DNA of 64,000 bases from Gammaproteobacteria bacterium (GTDB lineage Bacteria > Pseudomonadota > Gammaproteobacteria > Pseudomonadales > Azotimanducaceae): positions 1 to 64,000 of the forward strand of contig JAPOYV010000114.1 of NCBI GenBank assembly GCA_026706385.1, read 5' to 3'. The position numbers and the translations under genes were made by a program. Below the pieces are notes generated by a model. It saw nothing but the letters and a program-made list of their open reading frames with translations, searched no databases and had not been told where the DNA came from. Numbering within the stretch: position 1 is the first letter of the stretch; every line of letters starts with the position of its first letter. Positions 53,700-63,700 of the stretch are shown here, piece after piece.

Positions 53700-54833
53700 T
53701 TGCCCACGGATGACGTGCCGATCACGCTTGGCGTCGAGGAGGAGTTCTTCCTCGTCGATCCCGAGTCCCGCGATCTCATCGCCGACCCCGATCCGGCGAT
53801 CTTCGAAGCCTGCGCCGCCGCACGGGGGCCGCACAACGTCGTGCACGAGTTCCTGCGGTCCCAGATCGAGACCAGCACGCGCGTTTGCACGTCGATCGCC
53901 GACGTACGCGACGCGCTCATCGAAACCCGGTCCATCGTGATCGACGCGGCGGAGCGCCACGGTGCTCGGGCGATGGCCGCGTCCATGCACCCGTTCGCGG
54001 ACTGGCGCGAGCAGGCACCGACGGCCAAGGAACGCTACGAACGCTTCGCGATGACCTACCAGGAGGCGGTCCGCCGCCTGACCGTCGGCGGCATGCATAT
54101 CCATGCCGGGTTCGGCACGCCGGACTCGCGTATCCGCGTGATGACGGCCCTGCGCCGTCACCTGCCCGCGTTGCATGCCTTGTCCGGCTCGTCGCCGTTC
54201 AACGGCGGCCGGGAGACGGGTTTCAAGTCCTACCGCTTGACGGTTATGGGAGCCTTGCCGCGAACCAGCCTGCCGCCCCCGCTCGGCTCGCTACACGACT
54301 ACGAAGCGCTGGTCGAGGGCTACCGCGCGCTCGACTTCATAGGTGACGGCAGCGAACTGTGGTGGGACATGCGGCCCTCGGCGAGCTATCCGACGATCGA
54401 ACTCCGGATCTGCGACATCTGCACAGGTATCGAGGACGCCGTTGCCGTTGCCGCGCTGTACGCCTGCCTCGTGCGCAAGCTCGCTAGGCTCGATGCCGAA
54501 GGGGCGCTGCCGGCCGAACCGGCCACCGAGATCATCGCCGAGAACCGATGGCTCGCGGCGCGCTACGGCGTGCTCGCGTTTCTGGGCAACGTGGAAGGGG
54601 GCGGGCGAGTGGATATCGACGACTACGTCGGTGGACTGATCGACAACCTCGCCGAGGACGCACATGCCTTGGACTGCGAGGCGGAACTCGACCGGATCCG
54701 CGACATCATCCGTGAAGGCACATCGGCGGATCGGCAGATCGACCTCTACCGATTGCGCCGCCTGGAAGACGACGACGAAACCACGGCCCTGCGCGCGGTG
54801 GTCGACGCCATAGTGGCCGAGACGCGCCCTTGA
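53700..54833 (+). CDS. YbdK-type carboxylate-amine ligase (GCS2 family)
   Basis: A 377-residue enzyme of the glutamate-cysteine ligase 2 family, which forms gamma-glutamyl-type amide bonds. It starts at TTG 53700 (MPTDDVPITLGVEEEFFLVD). Motifs: GVEEEFFLVD, VGGMHIHAGFG, SGSSPFNGGRETGFKSYR, MRPSASYPTIELRICDI and AENRWLAARYG. A -10-like TACAAT lies about 30 bases upstream (53662-53667). Its stop overlaps the acylase TTG (54830-54833), the first link of a four-gene coupled chain. Confidence 0.88.
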   Translation: MPTDDVPITLGVEEEFFLVDPESRDLIADPDPAIFEACAAARGPHNVVHEFLRSQIETSTRVCTSIADVRDALIETRSIVIDAAERHGARAMAASMHPFADWREQAPTAKERYERFAMTYQEAVRRLTVGGMHIHAGFGTPDSRIRVMTALRRHLPALHALSGSSPFNGGRETGFKSYRLTVMGALPRTSLPPPLGSLHDYEALVEGYRALDFIGDGSELWWDMRPSASYPTIELRICDICTGIEDAVAVAALYACLVRKLARLDAEGALPAEPATEIIAENRWLAARYGVLAFLGNVEGGGRVDIDDYVGGLIDNLAEDAHALDCEAELDRIRDIIREGTSADRQIDLYRLRRLEDDDETTALRAVVDAIVAETRP

Positions 54834-57289
54834 GAAGGCCTGCTGCGACGGGCCGCATCGTGGCCCCGCGCTTGCTGATCCTGCTGAGCATCGCGTGGCT
54901 CGCGACGTCCGCCTGGGTTTGCATGGCGGATGAGAGCTACCGGGCCGAGATACGACGGACCGCCTACGGCATCCCCCACATCAAAGCCGAAGACTGGGCC
55001 AGCCTCGGCTATGGATACGGCTACGCGTATGCGCAGGACAATTACTGCGTCGCGATGCGCGGCATCGTCGAGGCAACGGGACGCTCCGCGGAGTTCTTTG
55101 GCGAGACACAGGGCGATGTCGCTGCGGACTTTGTCCTCCGTTTCGTGTTCGGGACCAAGGACGAGTTCCGCGAGACTTGGCAGACGGATGCAGACAGCCC
55201 GGCGGTCACGCTGACTCGCGGCTTCGCGGCCGGAATGAACCGCTACCTCGACGACACCGGCGTCGATGCGCTCCCGGCCGGGGCGAACGGATGCCGTGAT
55301 GCCGAATGGGTAGCGGAGATCGACGAGGTCGACTTGGCGATGATGCTGTCGCGACTCGCCCTGCAAGGCAGTTCCGACCAATCCATCGTACGCCGTGCGA
55401 TCTACAACGCTGCGGATTCGCCGACCGCCGCGGACGTCTCGGCGGTGGTCGACCTCGACCAACTGAGCCGCGACCTCGGGCGTTTCGCACGCTCGCTCGG
55501 CAATCCCGAGAACGGCAGCAACGCGATCGCCGTCGGCCGCGATCTCAGCCGCACCGGCAAGGGGCTGCTACTCGCCAATCCGCACCAGCCCTGGAGCGGC
55601 ACGACGAGCTTCTACCAGGTGCACCTGACGATTCCGGGCATGTACGACGTGGCCGGTGCCGCGTTGCACGGCCTGCCGCTGGTCGGCATCGGCTTCAACC
55701 GGGACATCGCGTGGACGCACACGGTGGCCTTCTCGACGCGCTTCACACTCTACGAACTGCAACTCAACCCGGACAACCGCCTTCAGTACCTCTACGACGG
55801 CAGCTACCGGAACATGACGGCCAACTCGGTGACCATCCAGGTCAAGCTGGCGGACGGTAGCCTGGAAGAGCGGCAGCGGACGTTCTACAGCTCGCATTTC
55901 GGTCCCATCGTCGATCTCGGCGAGGTGAGCAGCCTGTTGGCCGGCTGGCCGCTGTTCAACGGCACCGCCTACGCGATCCGCGACGCTAATCTCGAGCGCG
56001 GCGTATCGATGCTCGAGCAGTACATCGCGATGGGCCAGGCCGCGGACATGACGGCCTTCATCGAAGCGCTTGAGGGGATCGGCGTCCCCGTCTTCCACAC
56101 GCTGGCTGCGGATCGTTCCGGCGAGGCGTTCTACGGCGAAGTGGCCGCCGTGCCGCACCTCACGGCCACCCAGCTCGAGAGCTGCGCGCCGGGCGTCTGG
56201 GGCCTGTTGATCCGCTCGTTCACCAACGAGGCCGTGCTGACGCTCAAGGGCACGGACTCGGCGTGCGAATGGGGGATGGACAGCGATTCGCCGCCAGGCA
56301 CCAATCTCGCTGGCTACGCCGCGCGACCGACGTTGCGCACGACCGACTACGTGGCCAACAGCAACGACAGCCATTGGCTCAGCAACGCCACCATGCCGTT
56401 GACCGGCTATGGCACGCGGTACGGCTGGTTGGGTCGGGAGTACACGCAACAGATGCTGCGCACGCGCATCGGCCACCTGATGGTCGAGGAGCGCCGCAAC
56501 GCCACCGACGGCTTGAGCGCGTTCCCGGGGTTCACGCTGACGACCCTCAAGAGACTCCTGTACCGCAACCGAGTCTACGCGGCGGAACTGGTCTTGGACG
56601 ACGTGCTTGGCATCTGCGACGGGATTGCGATTAGCGTCGCCGCGAACACGCCCGCAGGCCGTGCCCGCCGGGCCTGCCAGGTGTTGCGCAGTTGGGATCG
56701 CAAGGTCGACCTGAACAGCCGTGGCGCGCAGGTGTTCACCGAGTTCTGGCAACGGATCCGCGCGCAGGCTGCCTCGGCGTTCACCAACGTCGTCGGTGCC
56801 AGCTTCTGGGGGACCGCCTTCGATCCGGCCGACCCGTTGAACACGCCGCGCGGCATCGACGTCGCCACCAACCGCGACCTGGTGATCGAGTCGCTGAGCC
56901 GCGCGGTGCTGGCGCTGCAAGCGGCTGAAGTCCCGCTCAACGCGCGTTGGCGCGACGTGCAGTACGTGACCCGGGGCGAGACCAGGATTCCCATCCACGG
57001 CGGTGACGGCAACATGGGCGTGTACGGCGCGATCTCGTCGGGTCTGCGCCCCGGGGGTTACACCGATGTCCGCGCGGGCAACTCCTACATCGTGGCGGTC
57101 ACCTGGGCCAACACCAAATGCCCCATCGCGCACACCGTGCTCGTGCCGGGCCAGTCGGACAATCCGGCGTCGCGCTACTACCGCGATCAGACGAGGCTCT
57201 ACAGCGCCAAGCGGTGGACCCGGTTCCCTTACTGCGAAGCGACGATTGCTAGAACGCAGCGCGGGAGAACGCTGGAGATCGAGGAATAG
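54830..57289 (+). CDS. Penicillin acylase-type Ntn hydrolase
   Basis: An 819-residue exported amide hydrolase. TTG 54830 overlaps the ybdK stop (TTGA) and is followed by a signal segment (IVAPRLLILLSIAWLATSAW). The precursor has the alpha-subunit text YRAEIRRTAYGIPHIKAEDWASLGYGYGYAYAQDN, then the autocleavage Gly-Ser in NPENGSNAIAVG (nucleophile about S230), and beta-subunit blocks such as GLPLVGIGFNRDIAWTHT, DYVANSNDSHWLSN and FPGFTLTTLKRLL. AHL and penicillin acylases share these. The native substrate is unknown, but the upstream ligase suggests an N-acyl or gamma-glutamyl amide. Confidence 0.9.
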   Translation: MRRPAATGRIVAPRLLILLSIAWLATSAWVCMADESYRAEIRRTAYGIPHIKAEDWASLGYGYGYAYAQDNYCVAMRGIVEATGRSAEFFGETQGDVAADFVLRFVFGTKDEFRETWQTDADSPAVTLTRGFAAGMNRYLDDTGVDALPAGANGCRDAEWVAEIDEVDLAMMLSRLALQGSSDQSIVRRAIYNAADSPTAADVSAVVDLDQLSRDLGRFARSLGNPENGSNAIAVGRDLSRTGKGLLLANPHQPWSGTTSFYQVHLTIPGMYDVAGAALHGLPLVGIGFNRDIAWTHTVAFSTRFTLYELQLNPDNRLQYLYDGSYRNMTANSVTIQVKLADGSLEERQRTFYSSHFGPIVDLGEVSSLLAGWPLFNGTAYAIRDANLERGVSMLEQYIAMGQAADMTAFIEALEGIGVPVFHTLAADRSGEAFYGEVAAVPHLTATQLESCAPGVWGLLIRSFTNEAVLTLKGTDSACEWGMDSDSPPGTNLAGYAARPTLRTTDYVANSNDSHWLSNATMPLTGYGTRYGWLGREYTQQMLRTRIGHLMVEERRNATDGLSAFPGFTLTTLKRLLYRNRVYAAELVLDDVLGICDGIAISVAANTPAGRARRACQVLRSWDRKVDLNSRGAQVFTEFWQRIRAQAASAFTNVVGASFWGTAFDPADPLNTPRGIDVATNRDLVIESLSRAVLALQAAEVPLNARWRDVQYVTRGETRIPIHGGDGNMGVYGAISSGLRPGGYTDVRAGNSYIVAVTWANTKCPIAHTVLVPGQSDNPASRYYRDQTRLYSAKRWTRFPYCEATIARTQRGRTLEIEE

Positions 57290-59736
57290 TGCTGCGGGCA
57301 CTCGATGCCGTCCTGGCCGTGGCGATCGCGGAGGCCCGTTTCGCGGCACGGTTGCCGCGCATGTGGGTGTTCGTGGCGCTCGGTTGCGGCAGCGTGCTCG
57401 CGGCCTACGGCTACTACTTCTACGTCCACGGCTACTTCTCGGCGCCGATGCCCGCGATGGCCTACTTCTCGCCCCGTTTCCAGGCAGCCGCCATCAACGT
57501 CTATCTGCTCTGGGTATTCCTAGTCGCGGCGGCGTTCGTCGCCTTCGATGTCGGTGAGCGCAACCAGCGCGAACGGATCGCGGAGGTCATCGACTGCCGA
57601 CCGGTCTCCAATCTGGCCTTGTTGGCCGGACGGCTCCTCGGGCTACTGCTTGTGTCCTGGGTGCCGATGCTCACGGTCGTCTTGGTCGTGCAACTGTTTG
57701 GATGGGGATCCCGGGCTGCGGGGTGGTGGCTGGGCGAGCCCGTTGAGCCGGTTGCGCAGACGGCATTCCTGCTGGTCGACGCCCTGCCGATCCTGACCTT
57801 CTGGATCGCGCTCGTGATGGCGCTTGCGGCGCTAGTTCGCAATCGCCTGTTCGTCATCCTGCTGGCCTCAGGCGTGCTGGGTCTGCAGATGTGGGCGTAT
57901 ACCTTCGTACCCGCGTACCTGTACACGGGGTTGTCGCCGCTGTCAGCGCAACTCGGATGGGCGTCGGACATCGTGCCGCGGTTCGTGGAGGCCGAGATAG
58001 GGATACAGCGTGGTGGGCTAGTCCTCCTCGCCACCGCGTTCGTATGCATTGCCGCAGTCGCGCAGCGCCGGGCGGACGGAGCGGCCGCGGCTCGGCGCGT
58101 CGGAATCGGGGCTGTGCTTGCGGCTGTTGGGGTTGTCGCTGTCGCTTGGGCGACCTTCACGGGCATTGACGACGTGCAGGTCCGCGAGCAATGGCGGGTC
58201 GCGCATGAAAAGGCGGGTGAAGGGCTCACGATACCCGATGTCGAAGACATGTCGGGCAGCATCGTCATCGTGCCGGGTGATCGGTTGGAAGTCGATGTCC
58301 GGATGGCGCTTGCGAAGCCTAGTGGCCTGAAAAGGCTCGTTTTCAGTCTCAACCCCGGCATGCTGATCGACGATCTCGCGATCGGCGGCCAAGCGGTGCC
58401 GTTCAGCCATGAAAATGGCTTGCTCATCGTGGACCTGCCGCCAGCGTTGGCGAGAGACGGCACGACCATGGCGCTACGAGCCGCCGGCGTCCCCGACGAA
58501 CGCTTTGCCTATCTCGACAGCGCTGTCGATTGGCGCCGCCGGCCTACGACCAACAATCTGGCGCTCCTCGGTACGGAATCGGCCTTGTTCGAGCGCCGGT
58601 TCGTGGCCCTGATGCCTGGGATTGCTTGGCTTCCTCGCGCAGGGCCTAACTTCGCACGGCCGCCCGACTTCCATGCTGTTGACCTGACCGTCGAATTGCC
58701 GCGTAACTGGCAGGTCGCTGGCCCGGGTCGTCGGGAGGACGCTGGCAACGACGCCCAGCTCTCGCGGGTCCGTTTCCGTCCCGAGGTGGCTGTGTCCGAA
58801 GTCGCGCTGCTTGCCGGTCGATTCGAACGCTTTGCGGCAACGGTCGGCGACGGCGTCGAGGCCGAGTTGCTGCTTCATCCGGGGCACTTGAAGACGCCCG
58901 AGTACTTCGCCGACGTCACGGAAACCGTCGTGACGGAAATCGAGCGACTGTTCGGCGAGGCCGACGCGCTCGGCATCCCGTATCCGTTGGGTGCCTTGAG
59001 CCTGGTTGAAGTCCCATCTCGTCTTCGCGCCTATCGCGGCGGATGGCGCATGGAGACCGCCATGGCGATGCCCGGTGTCCTCATGGTCAAGGAGCACGGC
59101 CTGCCGACCGCGCGCTTCGGCGGGCAGCTGGATGCCCGGGCCTTGGCGGAGGCAGACGACCGGGCGCGCGTCAAATTGGGCGAGCTATGGGTGCACACCA
59201 GCAACGACATCGTCGGTGGTGCGGACGTACACCGCGGGTTTGCACACAACCTCTTCCAGGCCTTCGCGCGCGCGAGCGGGCCCGGCGCGGACGCGGTGAA
59301 CTTCGTGTGTCTCGAATTGGCCTTTCGGCTGCTCACCCAGGCCAACTGGCGTTCCGCCCGGGATTTCAGTGCCCACCGGTTCGACAACAATGCGTACTTC
59401 GGGGCGGCTCTTGGACGAGCTGTCCAAGCCATGGCCGCGGGGAATATCGTCCCCTTGATCCTGTTCTTTCCTTACGTCGAACGCCACTCGGTCTGGACCG
59501 TGGCCAGCAGTACGTCGCTCGTGGCGCTCCCACGGCACCACGCAGCGAGATTGGCTGAGGATGCCATGCTTCTGCGTGCCTCGTCCGTCGCGCAGGCCAT
59601 GTACGACGGGCTGGGGCGTGCTGGCGCGGGCGCCGTACTGGCGGAGTTGCGTCGACGATTTGCAGGCCGGACGTTCGACGCGGACGATCTGGCATCGACT
59701 GCGCAGAGCGTTGGCGCGATCTCGAGGCGCTCTTAG
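57289..59736 (+). CDS. ABC-2-like permease fused to M1-peptidase-like ectodomain, copy 1 (N-terminal part, frameshifted)
   Basis: An 815-residue reading from GTG 57289, which overlaps the acylase stop as TAGTG. Residues 1-300 hold about six membrane helices (WVFVALGCGSVLAAYGYYFYVHGYF, VYLLWVFLVAAAFVAFDVGERNQRERI) as in ABC-2 permeases. The ectodomain looks like M1 aminopeptidases (SLVEVPSRLRAYRGGWRMETAMAMPGVLM) but the HExxH site is replaced by GFAHNLFQAF. The frame ends at ISRRS, where the paralogue downstream continues with LGDWL; the continuation is in another frame (59745-60728). So this gene is split, and may be non-functional or need recoding. Confidence 0.8.
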   Translation: MLRALDAVLAVAIAEARFAARLPRMWVFVALGCGSVLAAYGYYFYVHGYFSAPMPAMAYFSPRFQAAAINVYLLWVFLVAAAFVAFDVGERNQRERIAEVIDCRPVSNLALLAGRLLGLLLVSWVPMLTVVLVVQLFGWGSRAAGWWLGEPVEPVAQTAFLLVDALPILTFWIALVMALAALVRNRLFVILLASGVLGLQMWAYTFVPAYLYTGLSPLSAQLGWASDIVPRFVEAEIGIQRGGLVLLATAFVCIAAVAQRRADGAAAARRVGIGAVLAAVGVVAVAWATFTGIDDVQVREQWRVAHEKAGEGLTIPDVEDMSGSIVIVPGDRLEVDVRMALAKPSGLKRLVFSLNPGMLIDDLAIGGQAVPFSHENGLLIVDLPPALARDGTTMALRAAGVPDERFAYLDSAVDWRRRPTTNNLALLGTESALFERRFVALMPGIAWLPRAGPNFARPPDFHAVDLTVELPRNWQVAGPGRREDAGNDAQLSRVRFRPEVAVSEVALLAGRFERFAATVGDGVEAELLLHPGHLKTPEYFADVTETVVTEIERLFGEADALGIPYPLGALSLVEVPSRLRAYRGGWRMETAMAMPGVLMVKEHGLPTARFGGQLDARALAEADDRARVKLGELWVHTSNDIVGGADVHRGFAHNLFQAFARASGPGADAVNFVCLELAFRLLTQANWRSARDFSAHRFDNNAYFGAALGRAVQAMAAGNIVPLILFFPYVERHSVWTVASSTSLVALPRHHAARLAEDAMLLRASSVAQAMYDGLGRAGAGAVLAELRRRFAGRTFDADDLASTAQSVGAISRRS

Positions 59737-59744
59737 GCGACTGG

Positions 59745-60728
59745 TTGGGAGACAGGGGGCTTCCGGGCTATCTGGTTGACGAGGCGCACGTCGTCCGGCT
59801 TGCCGATGACGAGTCAGACGGGCAGCGTTACCAAGCGCGCGTGCACGTTCGGAACGACGAACCAGTCCCCGGCGTGGTTCATGTGTCCGCGGACCGTTGG
59901 GGGTTCCCGACGAGTGGCTCCGAACCAATTCGCATTCCCGGAATGACCTCGATCGAGGTGGGCCTAGTGTTGCCCGCACCGCCGAATCAGCTTTGGCTCC
60001 ACCCTTACGGGTCGCTCAACCGCACGGCTATCCGCATCGACTTGCCGTCCGAAATCGACGCGACGGATGCCGTGGACCAGGAAGCCTTCGTGGGCACCAG
60101 GCCGAGCGACTGGGTGCCGCGCAGTTCAGGGATCGTGGTCGATGACCTCGACGAGGGTTTCAAGACGATTGGCAACAGCCTCGGCAACCGCGTCGGCGCG
60201 CTGCGGCGGACGATCCGCTACTGGGAGATCGACGTGGACCAGGGGTTGCCGGTGATGGAACGGCGGCGCGGGGAGTGGATTCGCCGGGAAGTGCCGTCGG
60301 CCCGGGGCAAGTACCGCCACACGGCGGCCCTTGTTCGTGCCGGGAGCGGCGAGGACCAAGTGGCCTTCGAGGCGCATCTGGATGGTCCCGGTCGTTGGCA
60401 GTTGGACTACCACATCCCGAACAGGCACCTGCCGCCACCGCCGGGCCGGTCCGATGACTTCGCGGCCACCGTCTTCGACGCTTTGGGCAGCATGGACATG
60501 CGCCTTGAGAGCGGCGGCGTGGAAACAGCGATCGCGTTTGATGCGGGGGCCGCGGAGGTCGGCTGGAACAAGGTCGGCGAGTTTGATCTAGACCACCGCG
60601 ATGTGCGTCTCGTGGTCAGCAACCGGACCGACGGCGAGACGGTGGTCGCCGATGCGATCCGTTGGCAGCGCGTTCAACCCGGCGCCGTGAAACCCGCCGC
60701 CTTGGTGTCGCCTATAGGCTCGTCATGA
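59745..60728 (+). CDS. Continuation of copy 1 (C-terminal part after frameshift)
   Basis: A reading that extends upstream to about 59690 without a usual start codon; TTG 59745 is internal to the homology. From LEALLGDWLGDRGLPGYLVD it aligns throughout with the intact paralogue (LTRLLGDWLGATGMPGFLV...): GQRYQARVHVRNDEPVPG, PPNQLWLHPYGSLNRTAIRIDLP, RPSDWVPRSSGIVVDDLDEGF, GRWQLDYHIPNRHLPPP and ETAIAFDAGAAEVGWNKVG. The first two ORFs together span 3,440 bases, about 1,146 residues. Its stop overlaps the next ATG (60725-60728). Confidence 0.78.
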   Translation: MGDRGLPGYLVDEAHVVRLADDESDGQRYQARVHVRNDEPVPGVVHVSADRWGFPTSGSEPIRIPGMTSIEVGLVLPAPPNQLWLHPYGSLNRTAIRIDLPSEIDATDAVDQEAFVGTRPSDWVPRSSGIVVDDLDEGFKTIGNSLGNRVGALRRTIRYWEIDVDQGLPVMERRRGEWIRREVPSARGKYRHTAALVRAGSGEDQVAFEAHLDGPGRWQLDYHIPNRHLPPPPGRSDDFAATVFDALGSMDMRLESGGVETAIAFDAGAAEVGWNKVGEFDLDHRDVRLVVSNRTDGETVVADAIRWQRVQPGAVKPAALVSPIGSS

Positions 60729-63700
60729 CAGCGTGGGCGAGCTTCGATGCCATCGCGGCAATCGCCACTGCGGAGTTGCGCGGCGCAATCCGCCGGTGGC
60801 GGATCTGGCTGTGCGTCGGCGCGGGCGTTGCCACGCTGTTCGCAGTCTACGGCTTCTACGCCTACGCCCACGCCGAACTCTCCGGCGGGGAGGCGGCCAT
60901 GGCGTATTTCTCGCCGCGATTCGCTGCGTCATACGGCAATGTCTACGTGCTTTGGCTACTCCTTGTAGGGTTGTTGTTTCTCACATTCGACTTGACCCAC
61001 CGCAATCGGCGCGAGCGCATAGCCGAGGTACTCAATGCGCGCCCCGTGTCCAACATCGGGTTGCTGTCCGGTCGCCTGGTCGGCGTCGTGCTCGCGGCGT
61101 GGTTGCCGTTGGCGGTCGCATGTGGACTGATCCAACTGTTCGGCTTCGCGGCTCGCGAGATGGGCCTGCGTTTCGGCGAACCGGTCGAACCGGTTGCCGA
61201 AGCAGCGTTCGTCTTCGTCGACGCGCTACCCGTGATGGCGCTCTGGGTCGCCACCGTTCTTTTTGTCGACGCAACTGCGCGCCGCCGATGGGCCGTTCTG
61301 GCGGCGCTCATTGCATTGCTCCTCGCGCAGGTGTGGTCGCATGCGGCGGTGCCCGCATACCTCGCGGCCGCGAGTTCGCCACTGGCCGCGAACGTGGGTT
61401 GGGCTTCGGACATGCTGCCCCGCTTTTTGGACGCCACGACCGCCGTGCAGCGCGGCGCGAACCTGCTCCTCGCTGGCGCACTGGTGGCGTTCGCAGCGGT
61501 GGCCGACCATCGTCCAGACGGCGTTCCGCCCGCGCGTCGACTAGTGACCGGCCTGGCTCTGGCCGCGGTCGGCCTGGCGGCAATGTCGTGGCTTGGAATC
61601 CGGGGTGAGGCGAGCAATCGGATCCAGGACGAATGGCTCGCGGAGCATCGGCGGGCGACGGACATGGCCGGGCTGCCGGATGTGCAGCATTTGAAGGGCG
61701 TCGTGCGCGTGCTGCCTGGCGATCTCTTGAGCGTCGACGTGGTGCTGGAATTCGTACTCGACACAAGCCCTACTGCCGACGTTGCGTTCGGCCTCAACCC
61801 AGGCATGCGGATCGAGCATCTCCGCCTCGACGGCGAGTCCGTGTCCTATCAGCACGAGCACGGACTGCTGACAATAAAGTACGGATCGGTCTCGTCCGGC
61901 GACGCCAGCCACAGCCTTGCCCTGAGGGCCAGCGGGGCTCCGGATGAGCGTTTCGCGTACCTCGACAGCGCGGTCGATTGGCGCCTGCGGCCCGTCTCCA
62001 ATCGGCTTGGACTGCTCGGCACCGAGAGCATGATCTTCGACACCCGGTATGTCGCACTGATGCCGGGAGCCGATTGGCTGCCGCGCTCCGGGCCGAGTGT
62101 GGCAGCGCCGGAACGAGCACCGGACTTCTTCTCGTTGGACTTGGTCGTCGAGGTGCCCGACGGATGGTTGGTGGCCGGGCCGGGACGAGCACGCCGCGAT
62201 GCCGAACGGTCGGGCCGGTTTCGCTTTTCCCCCGGCGCACCGGTTACGGCCGTCGGCCTGTTCGCTGGTCCGTTTACGCGCTTCTCGACCCGGGTGCGTG
62301 ATGTCGACCTGGAGTTGCTGGTGCACCCGCCACACGGGGGGACCTTCCAGCTTTTTGCCGATGCGGGCGAGCCACTCTTGGCCGATCTGGACGAGTTGCT
62401 TCGTGAAGCGGACGGACTGGGTCTCGGCTATCCGTACGACGGCCTAACCGTGGTGGAGGTACCGGCGCGCCTCAGGACCTATGGCGGAGGCTGGCAGATG
62501 GGCTCGGCGATGGCGTTGCCGGGTGTGTTGTTGCTCAGGGAGTCGGGCTTTCCCACGGCCCGTTTCGATCTATTCGCGGACCGCGCCCGGTACGAGCAAT
62601 GGGAAGGTGGCGTTCTGGCCGCCAAGGCATGGGCACTCCGAGCCCACACGTACAACGACCGGGGCGGCGGTGACCTGCTCGCGGGTTTCGTGCAGCACCT
62701 TTTCGGGTTGCAGACCGCGGCGACCGGTTCCGGCGCGTCGGCCGTCGACATGGTCACCGAAGAGTTGGCGTTCCGCGTCGTGTCGGGGCGTAGCGACTAC
62801 CCGAATGCGAAGACGTTCACGGCGCACCACTTCGACAACAGCCCGTATTTCGGTGCCCCCCTAGGGGAACTGGTGCGAAGCGCAGCCGGTGGTTACATCG
62901 ACCAACTACCGCGCCTTTTCTATCCGTTCGTCGATCGTCCGTCCGTCTGGGAACTCGCCTCGCGCATACCACTTGCCGGTCTTGCGGAGCATGTTGACCA
63001 ACGCCTGGCAGCCGAGGCGTTGCTACTCCGGGGTACCGCGGTGGCGCGCTCCACGTACGACGGTCTGGGACGCCAAGGCGCGGCTTCCTTGTTGGCGGGC
63101 ATCCGAGGAGAAAACGAGGGCACGGGGTTCGACGTCGGCGTGATGGCTGCGGAACCGGAGTTGACTCGGTTGCTTGGTGATTGGCTCGGCGCGACGGGAA
63201 TGCCGGGTTTCCTAGTTTCGCGAGCGGAAGCCTACAGGCTGCCGGATGCCGACGATGGCACGCCGCGATACCAGTTGCTGGTCCATGTACGGAATGACGA
63301 GCCCGTGCCGGGACTTGTCCGAGTCTCCACGTTGCGCTGGAACGTCGCCCGTGGCGGCACAGAGCCGGTTCCAATCGATGGTCACGAGGCGCTCGAAATC
63401 GGCCTCGTGGTATCCACCCCGCCCAATCAGCTTTGGCTGCACTCGCATCTGTCGCTGAATCGGGCGTCCCTGCGGATCGAGTTGCCGGAAGATGTAGTGG
63501 ACGCCGTCTCCGAGGAAGAGCCGTTCGAAGGGGCACGTCCGTCCGATTGGCAACCAAAGTCGCTCGAAGGTGTCGTGATCGACGACTTGGATGGCGGATT
63601 CTCGCTGGAAGATGAGGGACTTGGCACCCGCCTTGAGGGGGGTGTTGGAGGCGCCTTTCGGCTGTGGGAGATCGAGCTCGACCAAGGCATCCCGGTCTGG

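Noticed and set aside
55568-57349. A 593-codon leftward frame
   Set aside because: Antisense to the acylase gene; composition is Arg/Val/Ala-rich with no domain features.
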